A DNA stretch of 6,717 nt, taken from positions 1-6,717 of the forward strand of contig JASIKQ010000115.1 of NCBI GenBank assembly GCA_030049565.1. Direction: 5' to 3'. The stretch's first letter is position 1. Each line of letters opens with the position of its first letter. This DNA is from Candidatus Sulfotelmatobacter sp. (lineage in GTDB: Bacteria; Acidobacteriota; Terriglobia; Terriglobales; Acidobacteriaceae). Below the pieces are notes generated by a model. It worked only from the letters and a program-made list of their open reading frames with translations. It was not told the DNA's origin and did not search any database. The position numbers were made by a program, and so were the translations under genes. Shown one piece after another: positions 1 through 5,673 of this stretch.

Positions 1-167
1 GCGTCGGTGATCTGGGCGGTGCGGCGCTCCCATTCGAGCTCATCGTAGGGAGAGACTCCGGGTTTGGTGAAGAAGCGGCGGAAGGACAGGCCGGACTTCT
101 TGGTAGCCTTCTCCGGGGCTGCGGCGGGGCTTGCCGTGGATTGGATGGTGGATTTAAGGTCGGGCAT
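1..167 (-). CDS. nrdJ: Class II (adenosylcobalamin-dependent) ribonucleotide reductase, N-terminus only
   Basis: The gene starts at ATG 167-165 and leaves the window after 55 codons. The protein would reduce ribonucleotides to deoxyribonucleotides in the cytoplasm with a coenzyme-B12-generated thiyl radical and no oxygen requirement. The first 30 or so residues are Ser/Ala/Lys-rich and probably disordered. Residues 33-49 contain KPGVSPYDELEWERR, which resembles the opening segment of long bacterial B12-dependent reductases (typically F-T-x-P-G-V-x-P-[FY]-[DE]-x-[VL]-x-W-E-R-R). A Shine-Dalgarno GGAG (plus-strand 174-177) lies six bases before the ATG, which supports this start. The catalytic barrel, active-site cysteines and B12 site are outside the window, so the class call rests on the N-terminal motif alone. 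An upstream co-directional gene and an NrdR-box region at 1471-1516 suggest NrdR control of the locus. Confidence 0.8.
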   Translation of the reverse strand, partial: MPDLKSTIQSTASPAAAPEKATKKSGLSFRRFFTKPGVSPYDELEWERRTAQITD

Positions 168-181
168 TGAGATCTCCGTTA

Positions 182-194
182 ATTAGATTCTAAT
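182..194. promoter_or_regulatory. 13-bp perfect palindrome just upstream of the nrdJ ribosome binding site
   Basis: ATTAGA-T-TCTAAT is a perfect inverted repeat about the central base. It lies in an AT-rich stretch 5 bases upstream of the nrdJ Shine-Dalgarno (174-177). It could be an operator or a small leader hairpin. It does not match the NrdR consensus. A second perfect hairpin lies further upstream at 243-263 (CCCGAAT, 7-base loop, ATTCGGG) without a T-run. The function of both is unknown; only the symmetry is seen. Confidence 0.35.
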
Positions 195-304
195 AAACAT
201 GGGCCGATTCGGCGGTGCTGAAATGTGCCGGATTTTGTGGCCCCCGAATGGGAAAGATTCGGGTGAAGCTGGTTTTTCTAAAAGAGCTCTTCCGCTTTCG
301 CGGC

Positions 305-429
305 GGGGCTAAAGCCCCAATTCCTCAAGTCTGACTCCTTGCGGCACGACTAAAGTCGTGCCCCTTCAAGGGCTGGGCTAAAGCCCCCGGTTCCTCTGTC
401 TCGCTCAGCGCGGCGCTGAAGCGCCGCGC
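305..429. repeat. Array of four REP-like palindromes sharing a CT-[AG]A-AG centre
   Basis: Four perfect hairpins occupy the gap between nrdJ and the next gene: 305-318 (GGGGCT-AA-AGCCCC), 343-362 (GGCACGACT-AA-AGTCGTGCC), 375-386 (GGGCT-AA-AGCCC) and 408-429 (10-bp arms around GA). All share the centre CT-[AG]A-AG, but the outer arms differ in sequence while remaining perfectly complementary. The spacers share a TTCCTC word (321-326 and 391-396). Centres are 41, 28 and 38 bases apart. This looks like a nested family of short palindromic intergenic elements. I associate such CTAAAG-centred elements with acidobacterial genomes, but that could not be tested here. If the locus is transcribed right to left, the elements fall in the mRNA between the two genes, where they could act as stabilising or attenuating stem-loops. 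Confidence 0.75.
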
Positions 430-465
430 TTCCACGGCTGATCGGGCGGCCTGCCGTCCCTCCTC

Positions 466-1212
466 CTAAAACCCGGAGGGGAGTGGGTGAGGACAGTGAA
501 GATTCGCGTTGGCGCCGGAATCCAACTGCGCGGTTGCGAGATTCACGGCTGACGGCTGGGCCTCACTCTTCTCGACTTTTGCGGGAGGGGGCATGAGTAC
601 CCGCTCCACACGGGCCAGCTCCAGCGATGACAGAGAGTCTGCTGGCAGGCCGGAGGCCTTTTCGGCCGAAGAGACCATCCATTGATTTAGCGCGCTGCAG
701 ATGCTGCGGCGCTGGGTCTGGTCCTGGATGACGACGAAGCGCAGGAAGCAGCGGCCAGAACCCAGGCGGGCGCGCATCGGATTTTCGCGGGTGAACATGC
801 GATCGAGGGTGAAGGCCATGTCGTCGTCTTCGGAGAATTGCAGGACGGCCAGCATGCGCTCGAATTGCGGCGCGTCCGAAATGGTGCCGTCCCTGCGGGA
901 CTCCGCTTCGGTGTCAACCCCGGACTCGCGTCCGGGGCTAATGAATGCCGCCGCTCCGCGGCTGAAGCTGGAATCTTTAGAGGTTGACCCTCGCCCATTG
1001 ATCAACCCATTTTCATGGGTAGCTGTAGTCTGTCCCAGATCCATAATCTCTTCGGCGATGGCGAAGATGCCCGGCTTGCTGGGGACCACCAGGAGGCTAT
1101 GGGGTGAGTCGCAGCGGAGCCAGCGTGACCATTGCAGGCGGCGCGGGTCTATGGGTCGATCAAGGCCTTGGCGGGCGAGCGATTCGGCTACGAGACGAGC
1201 AATAGCTTCCAC
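466..1212 (-). CDS. Unrecognised 248-residue protein upstream of nrdJ, with a repeat-derived insert
   Basis: I do not recognise this protein as a named family. The GTG start (1212-1210) is preceded by TTTTGGAG with a 7-base spacer, a convincing ribosome binding site. Residues 1-58 form a compact block (RLQWSRWLRCDSPHSLLVVP, then KPGIFAIAEEIMDLG). Residues about 115-210 form a second block with MLAVLQFSEDDDMAFTLDRM, then RCFLRFVVIQD and a helical stretch ending in SSLELARVER. The segment between, residues about 60-112, is low-complexity and is encoded partly by palindromic repeat DNA (889-961), so it looks inserted. The last 35 or so residues are Pro/Ala-rich and likely disordered. There is no signal peptide or membrane segment, so it is presumably cytoplasmic. 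It lies between an NrdR-box promoter and nrdJ on the same strand, which suggests co-regulation with dNTP synthesis. That role is inference only. Confidence 0.7.
   Translation of the reverse strand: MEAIARLVAESLARQGLDRPIDPRRLQWSRWLRCDSPHSLLVVPSKPGIFAIAEEIMDLGQTTATHENGLINGRGSTSKDSSFSRGAAAFISPGRESGVDTEAESRRDGTISDAPQFERMLAVLQFSEDDDMAFTLDRMFTRENPMRARLGSGRCFLRFVVIQDQTQRRSICSALNQWMVSSAEKASGLPADSLSSLELARVERVLMPPPAKVEKSEAQPSAVNLATAQLDSGANANLHCPHPLPSGF
889..961. repeat. Three-palindrome repeat cluster inside the coding region
   Basis: Three perfect inverted repeats sit back to back: 889-901 (GTCCC-TGC-GGGAC), 918-937 (CCCCGGAC-TCGC-GTCCGGGG) and 951-961 (CCGC-TCC-GCGG). The words GGGGCTAA (934-941) and GGCTGAAG (960-967) recall the CTAAAG/CTGAAG centres of the intergenic array at 305-429, so both probably belong to one dispersed element family. 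The cluster lies within the reading frame of the 466-1212 gene and adds roughly 24-30 residues without a stop codon. Confidence 0.65.
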
Positions 1213-1465
1213 GGTTGGGCTCCAAAATCAGTTCTTAGTGCCAGAGTGCCGGTTCTGCGTTAGAAACCTTCTTCCATCATTTTCGGCCACCTCCCCGGGG
1301 AGTGGGGGTGGTCACCGCATACTTTTGCCAAACGTCACATTTTTCGGTGGCACCGGGTCACCTCTGCCCGGCGCCATTCCGGTTTCGGTTATTGGTTTTG
1401 TTTAGTGGTTGATCTTTCCCCTAAACCGGTTATTTTGCGGTTCAGAGGGCCTATGGGACTGCAAA
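1213..1465 (-). other. Long leader or intergenic region with two GC-rich stem-loops, no gene seen
   Basis: About 250 bases separate the putative NrdR-controlled promoter from the GTG start at 1212. Two structures are visible. One is an imperfect hairpin at 1349-1375 (GGC-A-CCGGG paired with CCCGG-C-GCC). The other is a C-rich/G-rich stem at 1287-1311, which contains the 12-bp palindrome CTCCCCGGGGAG (1291-1302). I looked for a cobalamin riboswitch, which would make sense ahead of a B12-dependent reductase, and could not find a convincing B12 box or core. A 21-codon minus-strand ORF inside (MAPGRGDPVPPK...) lacks a good ribosome binding site and is not called. Confidence 0.45.
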
Positions 1466-1493
1466 ATTACTACCCCCATATTGTGCCTGTCAA
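1466..1493 (-). promoter_or_regulatory. Sigma-70-type promoter pointing towards the nrdJ locus
   Basis: On the minus strand a perfect -35 TTGACA (1493-1488) is followed after 16 bases by AGTAAT (1471-1466), a 4/6 match to TATAAT. Shifting by one base gives GTAATT with a 17-base spacer. Transcription would start near 1460 and run towards the 1212 gene. The spacer region coincides with the weaker NrdR half-site, the arrangement expected for repression. Confidence 0.5.
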
Positions 1494-1516
1494 GGGGGAA
1501 ACACTATATATTGTAT
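1471..1516. promoter_or_regulatory. Tandem NrdR boxes (one strong, one degenerate)
   Basis: NrdR is the ATP-cone/zinc-ribbon repressor of ribonucleotide reductase genes and binds paired 16-bp boxes of consensus close to acaCwAtATaTwgtgt. The sequence ACACTATATATTGTAT at 1501-1516 matches 15 of 16 positions. Exactly 30 bases away, at 1471-1486, a second site keeps the whole right half (ATATTGTG) but has a C-run in the left half, matching 9 of 16. The 30-bp centre-to-centre distance, close to three helical turns, is typical of NrdR pairs. The strong box lies just upstream of the minus-strand -35 and the weak one lies between -35 and -10. The box is symmetrical, but only the leftward direction leads to a reductase gene. 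Confidence 0.7.
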
Positions 1517-1693
1517 CTCCAGCAATGACGGGCTTGATACGGGGTAGTGGAATTTTTTTCCACAAGATAAATTCACGATCCATTCACAAATGTGAGTGCG
1601 GCCATGGAACTCGCGCCTTCCCCTAAAGGCGATTTGATCTCTTCTGGTTCCAACTCGGCGGGCTGGATCCGAGTTTCGTACACGAACTCAATA

Positions 1694-2089
1694 CTAGAGC
1701 GAGCAAATGCCTGGCCGGGAAGTGCGCCGGTCGAGGCAGGACTGGGGATATTTCTTTACGAGCAAAGGCGCAATTGAGAGCGAGGGATCTCCTGGTTGTC
1801 TGCGCTTGTGGGGAAAATCATCGCACGACTGGGACGAAGCCCGTCGAGACAAAGCTGGCTGATGGATTTTCACTTGCGCTTCTTGCTGCTGAACTTCCGA
1901 GAGAGGCACGTAAACGTCCTCGAAAATTTTGCGGGGAGAGATGCGCAGAACGCCGTCGCTCCATTCGACGAGGTAATCGCCTTTGCGCCCCGAGTGTTCA
2001 CGGCCGAAAACGTCGGTAAAGGCGAGGCTGGTGGTGAGCTGCTTAGCCTTGACCAGGAAGCGTGTGCGATAGGTGATCCACGGATTCAT
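1694..2089 (-). CDS. Small PGDYG-like protein, function unknown
   Basis: The N-terminal half looks real: it opens MNPWITYRTRF and carries GRKGDYLVEWSDGVLRISPR (residues 34-53) followed by KIFEDVYVPL. The G-D-Y-L-V plus downstream I-F-E-D-x-Y pattern resembles the PGDYG domain, a short beta-rich module of unknown function. Two starts are close together, at 2095 (MKMNP) and 2089 (MNP). AGCAGG is spaced better for 2089, which I chose. From about residue 66 onwards the sequence turns compositionally random (SRRASSQSCDDFPHKRRQPG...), so the ancestral stop may have been lost or a frameshift may have extended the tail. No signal peptide or membrane segment is seen. It is co-directional with, but upstream of, the NrdR-box region and probably has its own transcript. 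Confidence 0.55.
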   Translation of the reverse strand: MNPWITYRTRFLVKAKQLTTSLAFTDVFGREHSGRKGDYLVEWSDGVLRISPRKIFEDVYVPLSEVQQQEAQVKIHQPALSRRASSQSCDDFPHKRRQPGDPSLSIAPLLVKKYPQSCLDRRTSRPGICSL

Positions 2090-2095
2090 TTTCAT

Positions 2096-2640
2096 ACCTG
2101 CTGACCGTTGATAGGTTGTGGTTGATAACTTGAAGCTTGGAGCGCCTAGGATGCCAACGGGTGATCCGGCTGAGCGAAACTGGGGAAGCCGGCCACACAA
2201 TTTGCCTCAGGGCGAAACCGAATGTACGAGTGAAGAGCGTGCGCGGTCAATTCAATATTTTTGGTGCAGTTGAGGAAAAGGGTGGCGATTGATTTTTAGA
2301 AATCTTGGCGGCGGGCGCGTGAAGGTGGTTGGTTTGCGAATCCGCATGAAGTGCTCCCTTTCTCTGCGGGAAACACCTGAAGGGAAAAACCTGAGATAAC
2401 GCCCGCTCGGATGTTCACAGAGCGTACACAGGAATTGCAGAAAAGCAGAATTCGCCTCCAGTTCCCAGGGCGTACTTTTCAGTTCGCGATCGTTGCTGTC
2501 AATCACGGAAGCTTGCGACACAAAGGCTCTGGAATGGCGTACCGCGTATAAGATTCACGCAGCGGGAAGAATTTTCCGGAGACAACAATCGGGCGTGCCG
2601 CCCGTCGGGAGAAGATACATTGTGTCAGTGACTTGGAAAA
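2096..2640. other. About 550-base stretch without a supported gene
   Basis: I see no convincing coding sequence, RNA gene or strong repeat here. A minus-strand ORF at 2521-2252 (89 codons, GTG start) is the longest candidate. It has no clear ribosome binding site and shows Arg/Pro-rich shadow-like composition (FTRPPPRFLKINRHP), so it is not called. A plus-strand ORF from 2493 runs into the YHS remnant described next, and its last part (VKTAHY before 2700) may preserve part of that decayed gene. Confidence 0.4.
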
Positions 2641-2651
2641 TTGGGGAACGG

Positions 2652-2784
2652 AAGAATCGTTGCTACGCTCTGGCCAGGAGAGTCAAAACAGCCCACTACC
2701 CGGAAATATTATTTCTGTTCCGATGAGTGCCGCAAAGAATTCGAGTCGGACCCCAACGAGTACCTGGAGACGGCAGCGGCGTAG
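2652..2784 (+). pseudogene. YHS-domain protein remnant, probably frameshifted
   Basis: In the frame ending at the TAG 2782-2784 the translation reads YYFCSDECRKEFESDPNEYL and then ETAAA-stop. This is the unmistakable C-terminal half of a YHS domain, a roughly 45-residue metal-binding module (typical D-P-V-C-G-M ... Y-Y-F-C-S) found in heavy-metal ATPases and as free-standing small proteins. Upstream in the same frame there is no DPVCGM motif and no good start, and a stop lies at 2629-2631. The +1-shifted frame reads RCYALARRVKTAHY directly before the CCC at 2699-2701. Removing one C there would join the frames as HYRKYYFCS, a plausible YHS core, although its first motif is still degenerate. 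I infer a decayed gene. A sequencing or assembly indel is the alternative. Confidence 0.6.
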
Positions 2785-2801
2785 ATGCTTTCAAATATCG
2801 G

Positions 2802-2833
2802 AAAAAGCCCCGGTTCCTAACCGGGGCTTTTTT
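2802..2833. terminator. Strong bidirectional Rho-independent terminator
   Basis: Fourteen bases at 2802-2815 (AAAAAGCCCCGGTT) pair perfectly with 2819-2832 around a CCT loop. A-tracts and T-tracts at either end give a U-run in both directions. It sits between the stop of the YHS remnant (2784, plus strand) and the stop of sodA (2876, minus strand), so it can terminate both convergent transcripts. Confidence 0.92.
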
Positions 2834-2875
2834 CCGGAAATCACGATTGCAGAGCGGCCAGGTCTGGCCGGCACG

Positions 2876-3523
<648 letters not shown>

Positions 3524-3691
3524 GATTTTTTCCTCCAGAGTTTTATTTTACTGATGTCAGGAGCGGACGTGCGGATTCAGACGCTTTTCTTCCGTGTAAG
3601 AAAGGGCCGTGGTTGCTAAGAGATTTTACACTCCGAGCGCAGAAAAGGACTACCGGGACTAAGGCCGATGGGAGGACCCCTAGTGCGCAGG
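3524..3691. other. sodA upstream region with an imperfect inverted repeat
   Basis: No gene is seen. A TAAAAT hexamer on the minus strand (3550-3545) could be a sodA -10, but no matching -35 was found. At 3658-3684 the segments ACTAAGGCC and GGACCCCTAGT form an imperfect inverted repeat that could be a regulator site. No Fur or SoxR/OxyR site could be named. Confidence 0.3.
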
Positions 3692-3850
3692 TCAGATGCG
3701 GTCGGAGCCATCAATAAGACCTTCGGCTACCTGATTCTCGCCATCGCCGTCCAACTGGTGGGGGATGGCGCTGCGAACCTCGATCGCTAGCTGATATCGG
3801 ATGTTGTGATCGCGGACCGCTCGAGAATGCCCTCGGCCGCTGATCGGCAT
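3692..3850 (-). CDS. Possible small protein of 52 residues, unrecognised
   Basis: The ATG at 3850-3848 is preceded by CAGGAAAG with a suitable 7-base spacer, which is the main reason to list it. The product starts MPISGRGHSRAVRDHN and ends VAEGLIDGSDRI. It is hydrophilic and has no signal peptide, membrane segment or motif I recognise. It is divergent from the DUF4097-like gene at 3918 and co-directional with sodA, 168 bases upstream of it. It may be chance coding; the open frame also continues upstream to 3949. Low confidence. Confidence 0.3.
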   Translation of the reverse strand: MPISGRGHSRAVRDHNIRYQLAIEVRSAIPHQLDGDGENQVAEGLIDGSDRI

Positions 3851-3883
3851 TGAGCTTTCCTGGAACCGAAGCGTCCTCCTGCC

Positions 3884-3903
3884 CGTATCACAATTCAGAT
3901 ACG
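3884..3903. promoter_or_regulatory. Inverted repeat CGTATC-N8-GATACG ahead of the DUF4097-like gene
   Basis: Perfect 6-bp arms (3884-3889 and 3898-3903) flank ACAATTCA. The site ends 3 bases before the GGAGG ribosome binding site (3907-3911) of the gene at 3918. It could be an operator, or a leader hairpin limiting ribosome access. Only the symmetry and position are seen. Confidence 0.35.
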
Positions 3904-3917
3904 CACGGAGGCGTACT

Positions 3918-4562
3918 ATGCCCGCGAGATTATTGGCGGTTTTTCTCAACGCTATGCTGGTCGGTGCGATCCTGGTGCCATTCTGTACCGCATCGGATCA
4001 CTGGATAGATTCGGACTACGAAGAAAGTCATAGCGAGGTTCGCGACTTCGTCGCTGGAGGGATGGTTCATGTGCGGCTGAGCGTGGGAGACGTGCAAATC
4101 CGGCGCAGCAGCAATAACCAGGTCCGCGTGCACTACACCGTCAAGTCGGGGCACGAGAGCTACGTCAAAGATGCCCGTTTGGACTTCGAAGTCCGGGGAA
4201 ATAACGCCAACCTCGACTTCCACGCGCGCGGAAACAACACATCCATCGATGTGGAACTGGAAGTGCCGCAGAATACGAATCTGGATGTACATGCGAAAGT
4301 CGGCGATCTGACGGTGGAAGGCGTCGAGGGCGATAAAGACTTCGAACTCGGAGTGGGGGACATTCGAATCGCGCATGACAGCTCCACGTATCGCTTTGTG
4401 CGCGCCAGCACGGGCATTGGCGACGTGAATGCAGATGTGGGTCACGACCAGAACGCCGAAGTCAGCGGCTGGCTGGGCAAGACGCTCAAATATTCTGGCG
4501 AGGGGAAATACGAATTGCGGGCGCATGTTTCCGTGGGGGATATTACGCTGGGGGGGAAGTAG
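3918..4562 (+). CDS. Secreted DUF4097-like beta-repeat protein
   Basis: 214 residues. The ATG is preceded by GGAGG with a 6-base spacer. Residues 1-26 form a signal peptide (ARLLAVFLNAMLVGAILVPF, cleavage probably after CTA). The cysteine at 23 does not sit in a good lipobox, so export to the periplasm or outside is more likely than lipidation. The mature part is almost all short beta-strands and contains five VGD/IGD turns: SVGDVQIRR (55-63), KVGDLTVEG (127-135), GVGDIRIAH (145-153), GIGDVNADV (166-174) and SVGDITLGG (205-213). Alternating strands of this kind (DVELEVPQNTNLDVHAKVGD) are typical of DUF4097 / putative adhesin proteins, which fold as right-handed beta-solenoids. Their molecular role is not established. 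The gene stands alone on this strand, without an adjacent sigma/anti-sigma pair such as often accompanies the family. Confidence 0.85.
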   Translation: MPARLLAVFLNAMLVGAILVPFCTASDHWIDSDYEESHSEVRDFVAGGMVHVRLSVGDVQIRRSSNNQVRVHYTVKSGHESYVKDARLDFEVRGNNANLDFHARGNNTSIDVELEVPQNTNLDVHAKVGDLTVEGVEGDKDFELGVGDIRIAHDSSTYRFVRASTGIGDVNADVGHDQNAEVSGWLGKTLKYSGEGKYELRAHVSVGDITLGGK

Positions 4563-4655
4563 GTTCTGCTTCCGGTTTTTCTTTGTGTTTCTCGGTTCAA
4601 CGAGCAGCGAACTCCTACGCTCGCGAATACCAACTGTGATCTTGAATGTCGCATC

Positions 4656-4677
4656 TATACAGCAGAAATAATTTCTG
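4656..4677 (+). promoter_or_regulatory. Putative -10 element and 15-bp palindrome ahead of the basic-protein gene
   Basis: TATACA (4656-4661) resembles a -10 box. Directly after it lies CAGAAAT-A-ATTTCTG (4663-4677), a perfect 15-bp palindrome that ends 7 bases before the GGAGG (4685-4689) of the 4695 gene. A repressor bound here would cover the transcription start; alternatively it forms a weak leader hairpin. No good -35 was found. The regulator is unknown. Confidence 0.35.
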
Positions 4678-4694
4678 TTGAATTGGAGGCGACC

Positions 4695-4856
4695 ATGGCG
4701 AGCTCGAGACAGCGCAACGCGGCGCGCAAGAACATCAAGAAAGCAGCGGCAGCTGCCAAACGGAAGAAGACAATCTCGCACCTTCCCAAGTCAATCAGGA
4801 CGGATTTGGGCAAGCAGGCCGCGAAAGCGGCCAAGAGCAAACGCAAGGCCGCTTAA
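4695..4856 (+). CDS. Small Lys/Arg/Ala-rich basic protein, histone H1-like composition
   Basis: 53 residues starting MASSRQRNAARKNIKKAAAA and ending KAAKSKRKAA. GGAGG five bases before the ATG is an ideal ribosome binding site. About a third of the residues are Lys or Arg and nearly a third Ala; Asp37 is the only acidic residue. Two basic, probably helical segments (residues 5-25 and 40-53) flank a centre reading TISHLPKSIRTDLGKQ. Similar small proteins with an A-R-K-N-I-K-K-A start and an L-P-K-x-x-R-x-x-L-G-K-Q centre occur in many soil bacteria, as far as I recall, and are annotated hypothetical. A nucleic-acid-binding, nucleoid-associated role is inferred from charge only. Its TAA overlaps the stop of the convergent DUF72 gene in a shared TTAA. 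Confidence 0.75.
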   Translation: MASSRQRNAARKNIKKAAAAAKRKKTISHLPKSIRTDLGKQAAKAAKSKRKAA

Positions 4857-5611
4857 GCGGCTTCTGCGCTCTGATTTCCTAAGAGCATCTGCTTTAATTG
4901 GAGCGCGTTCTGCGCGGCGAAGCCCGCCTGATCGTTGTCGAAATAGATGAAGATGTGCTTGAGCTGCTTCCGCCAAAGCTCGACCTGCTCTGCCCAGGCA
5001 CGAAGTCGCTCTTCGTCGTAGCTTCCCTGATATTTGTTGCCCGGGCCGTGAAGCCTTACGTAGGCAAAATCGGCGGTGACTTCGAGCGGCGATTGGAATC
5101 CCGCCAGTTCGAAGATGCAATAGGCTGCGTGGTAGCGGCGAAGCGCGTCGAAGGCTTGCGGAACGTTCCAGGTAGGATTGCGGAATTCGAAGACATAGCG
5201 GCGACTGCGCGGCAATGCGCGCAGGAAATCTTGCAGACGTTCGAGATTGAGCTTCCAGGCGGGTGGAAGCTGGAAAAGAATTGGTCCGAGCCGATTGCCG
5301 AGCTTGCGCATTTGTCCTAAGAATTTCTTGGGACCTTCTTTAGGATCGATCAATTTTCGATTATGCGTGATGTATCGGCTGGCCTTGACGGCGAAACAAA
5401 AACTTAGGGGAGTCTCTCGGCACCATCCTTTGATGGCGTCGTCGGTGGGCAGACGGTAGAAGGAGTTGTTGATCTCGACCGTATCGAAGCGCTCGGTGTA
5501 CCAGCGGAGCATCTTCGCAGGCTGGAGGTCGGCGGGGTAGAAGGGGCCGCGCCAGTGGGCGTAATGCCATCCCGAGGTGCCGATGTGGACTTTGCCGAGT
5601 GTGGAGGCCAC
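4853..5611 (-). CDS. DUF72 (YecE-like) TIM-barrel protein
   Basis: 252 residues, complete. The start is GTG at 5611-5609 with GGGGA about seven bases upstream. DUF72 hallmarks appear in order: IGTSGWHYAHWRGPFYP (10-26), FDTVEINNSFYRLP (43-56), FCFAVKASRYITH near 71-83, GPILFQLPP, FEFRNPTW, and YVRLHG followed by an aromatic-rich C-terminal part (IFIYFDNDQAG). The family (Pfam DUF72, E. coli YecE) adopts a TIM-barrel-like fold; its biochemical function is unestablished. The length is usual, and it is probably cytoplasmic since no signal peptide is seen. The gene is divergent from thrS with 126 bases between the start codons. At its 3' end it converges on the small basic-protein gene, overlapping by four bases. 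Confidence 0.93.
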   Translation of the reverse strand: MASTLGKVHIGTSGWHYAHWRGPFYPADLQPAKMLRWYTERFDTVEINNSFYRLPTDDAIKGWCRETPLSFCFAVKASRYITHNRKLIDPKEGPKKFLGQMRKLGNRLGPILFQLPPAWKLNLERLQDFLRALPRSRRYVFEFRNPTWNVPQAFDALRRYHAAYCIFELAGFQSPLEVTADFAYVRLHGPGNKYQGSYDEERLRAWAEQVELWRKQLKHIFIYFDNDQAGFAAQNALQLKQMLLGNQSAEAA

Positions 5612-5673
5612 GTTTTTTCCCCAAAAGCATGGAGGATTCGGTGCAATTTTACAATCATCCCCGGGTTAGGCGT

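Noticed and set aside
305..429. CRISPR array
   Set aside because: The repeated units are palindromes with different arms and irregular short spacing, not identical direct repeats with uniform spacers.
701..1405. 234-codon plus-strand open frame opposite the gene at 466-1212
   Set aside because: Composition is Arg/Ser-rich shadow sequence. The minus-strand frame has a proper ribosome binding site and compact protein blocks.
1213..1465. Cobalamin riboswitch ahead of the nrdJ locus
   Set aside because: It would be expected biologically, but neither the B12 box nor the conserved core could be found on either strand.
1547..1563. Terminator-like hairpin GTGGAA-T5-TTCCAC
   Set aside because: The stem is only 6 bp, the T-run is in the loop and not after the stem, and no gene ends nearby.
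1592..1777. Small plus-strand ORF downstream of the NrdR boxes
   Set aside because: It has no ribosome binding site, no recognisable motif, and its 3' end overlaps the PGDYG-like gene antisense. It therefore does not give the NrdR boxes a plausible plus-strand target.
2252..2521. 89-codon minus-strand ORF with GTG start
   Set aside because: No clear ribosome binding site and shadow-like Arg/Pro composition. It is kept only as a mention in the gene-free stretch.
3930..4781. 283-codon minus-strand open frame
   Set aside because: It is antisense to the DUF4097-like gene and shows reversed-strand composition with no recognisable motif.
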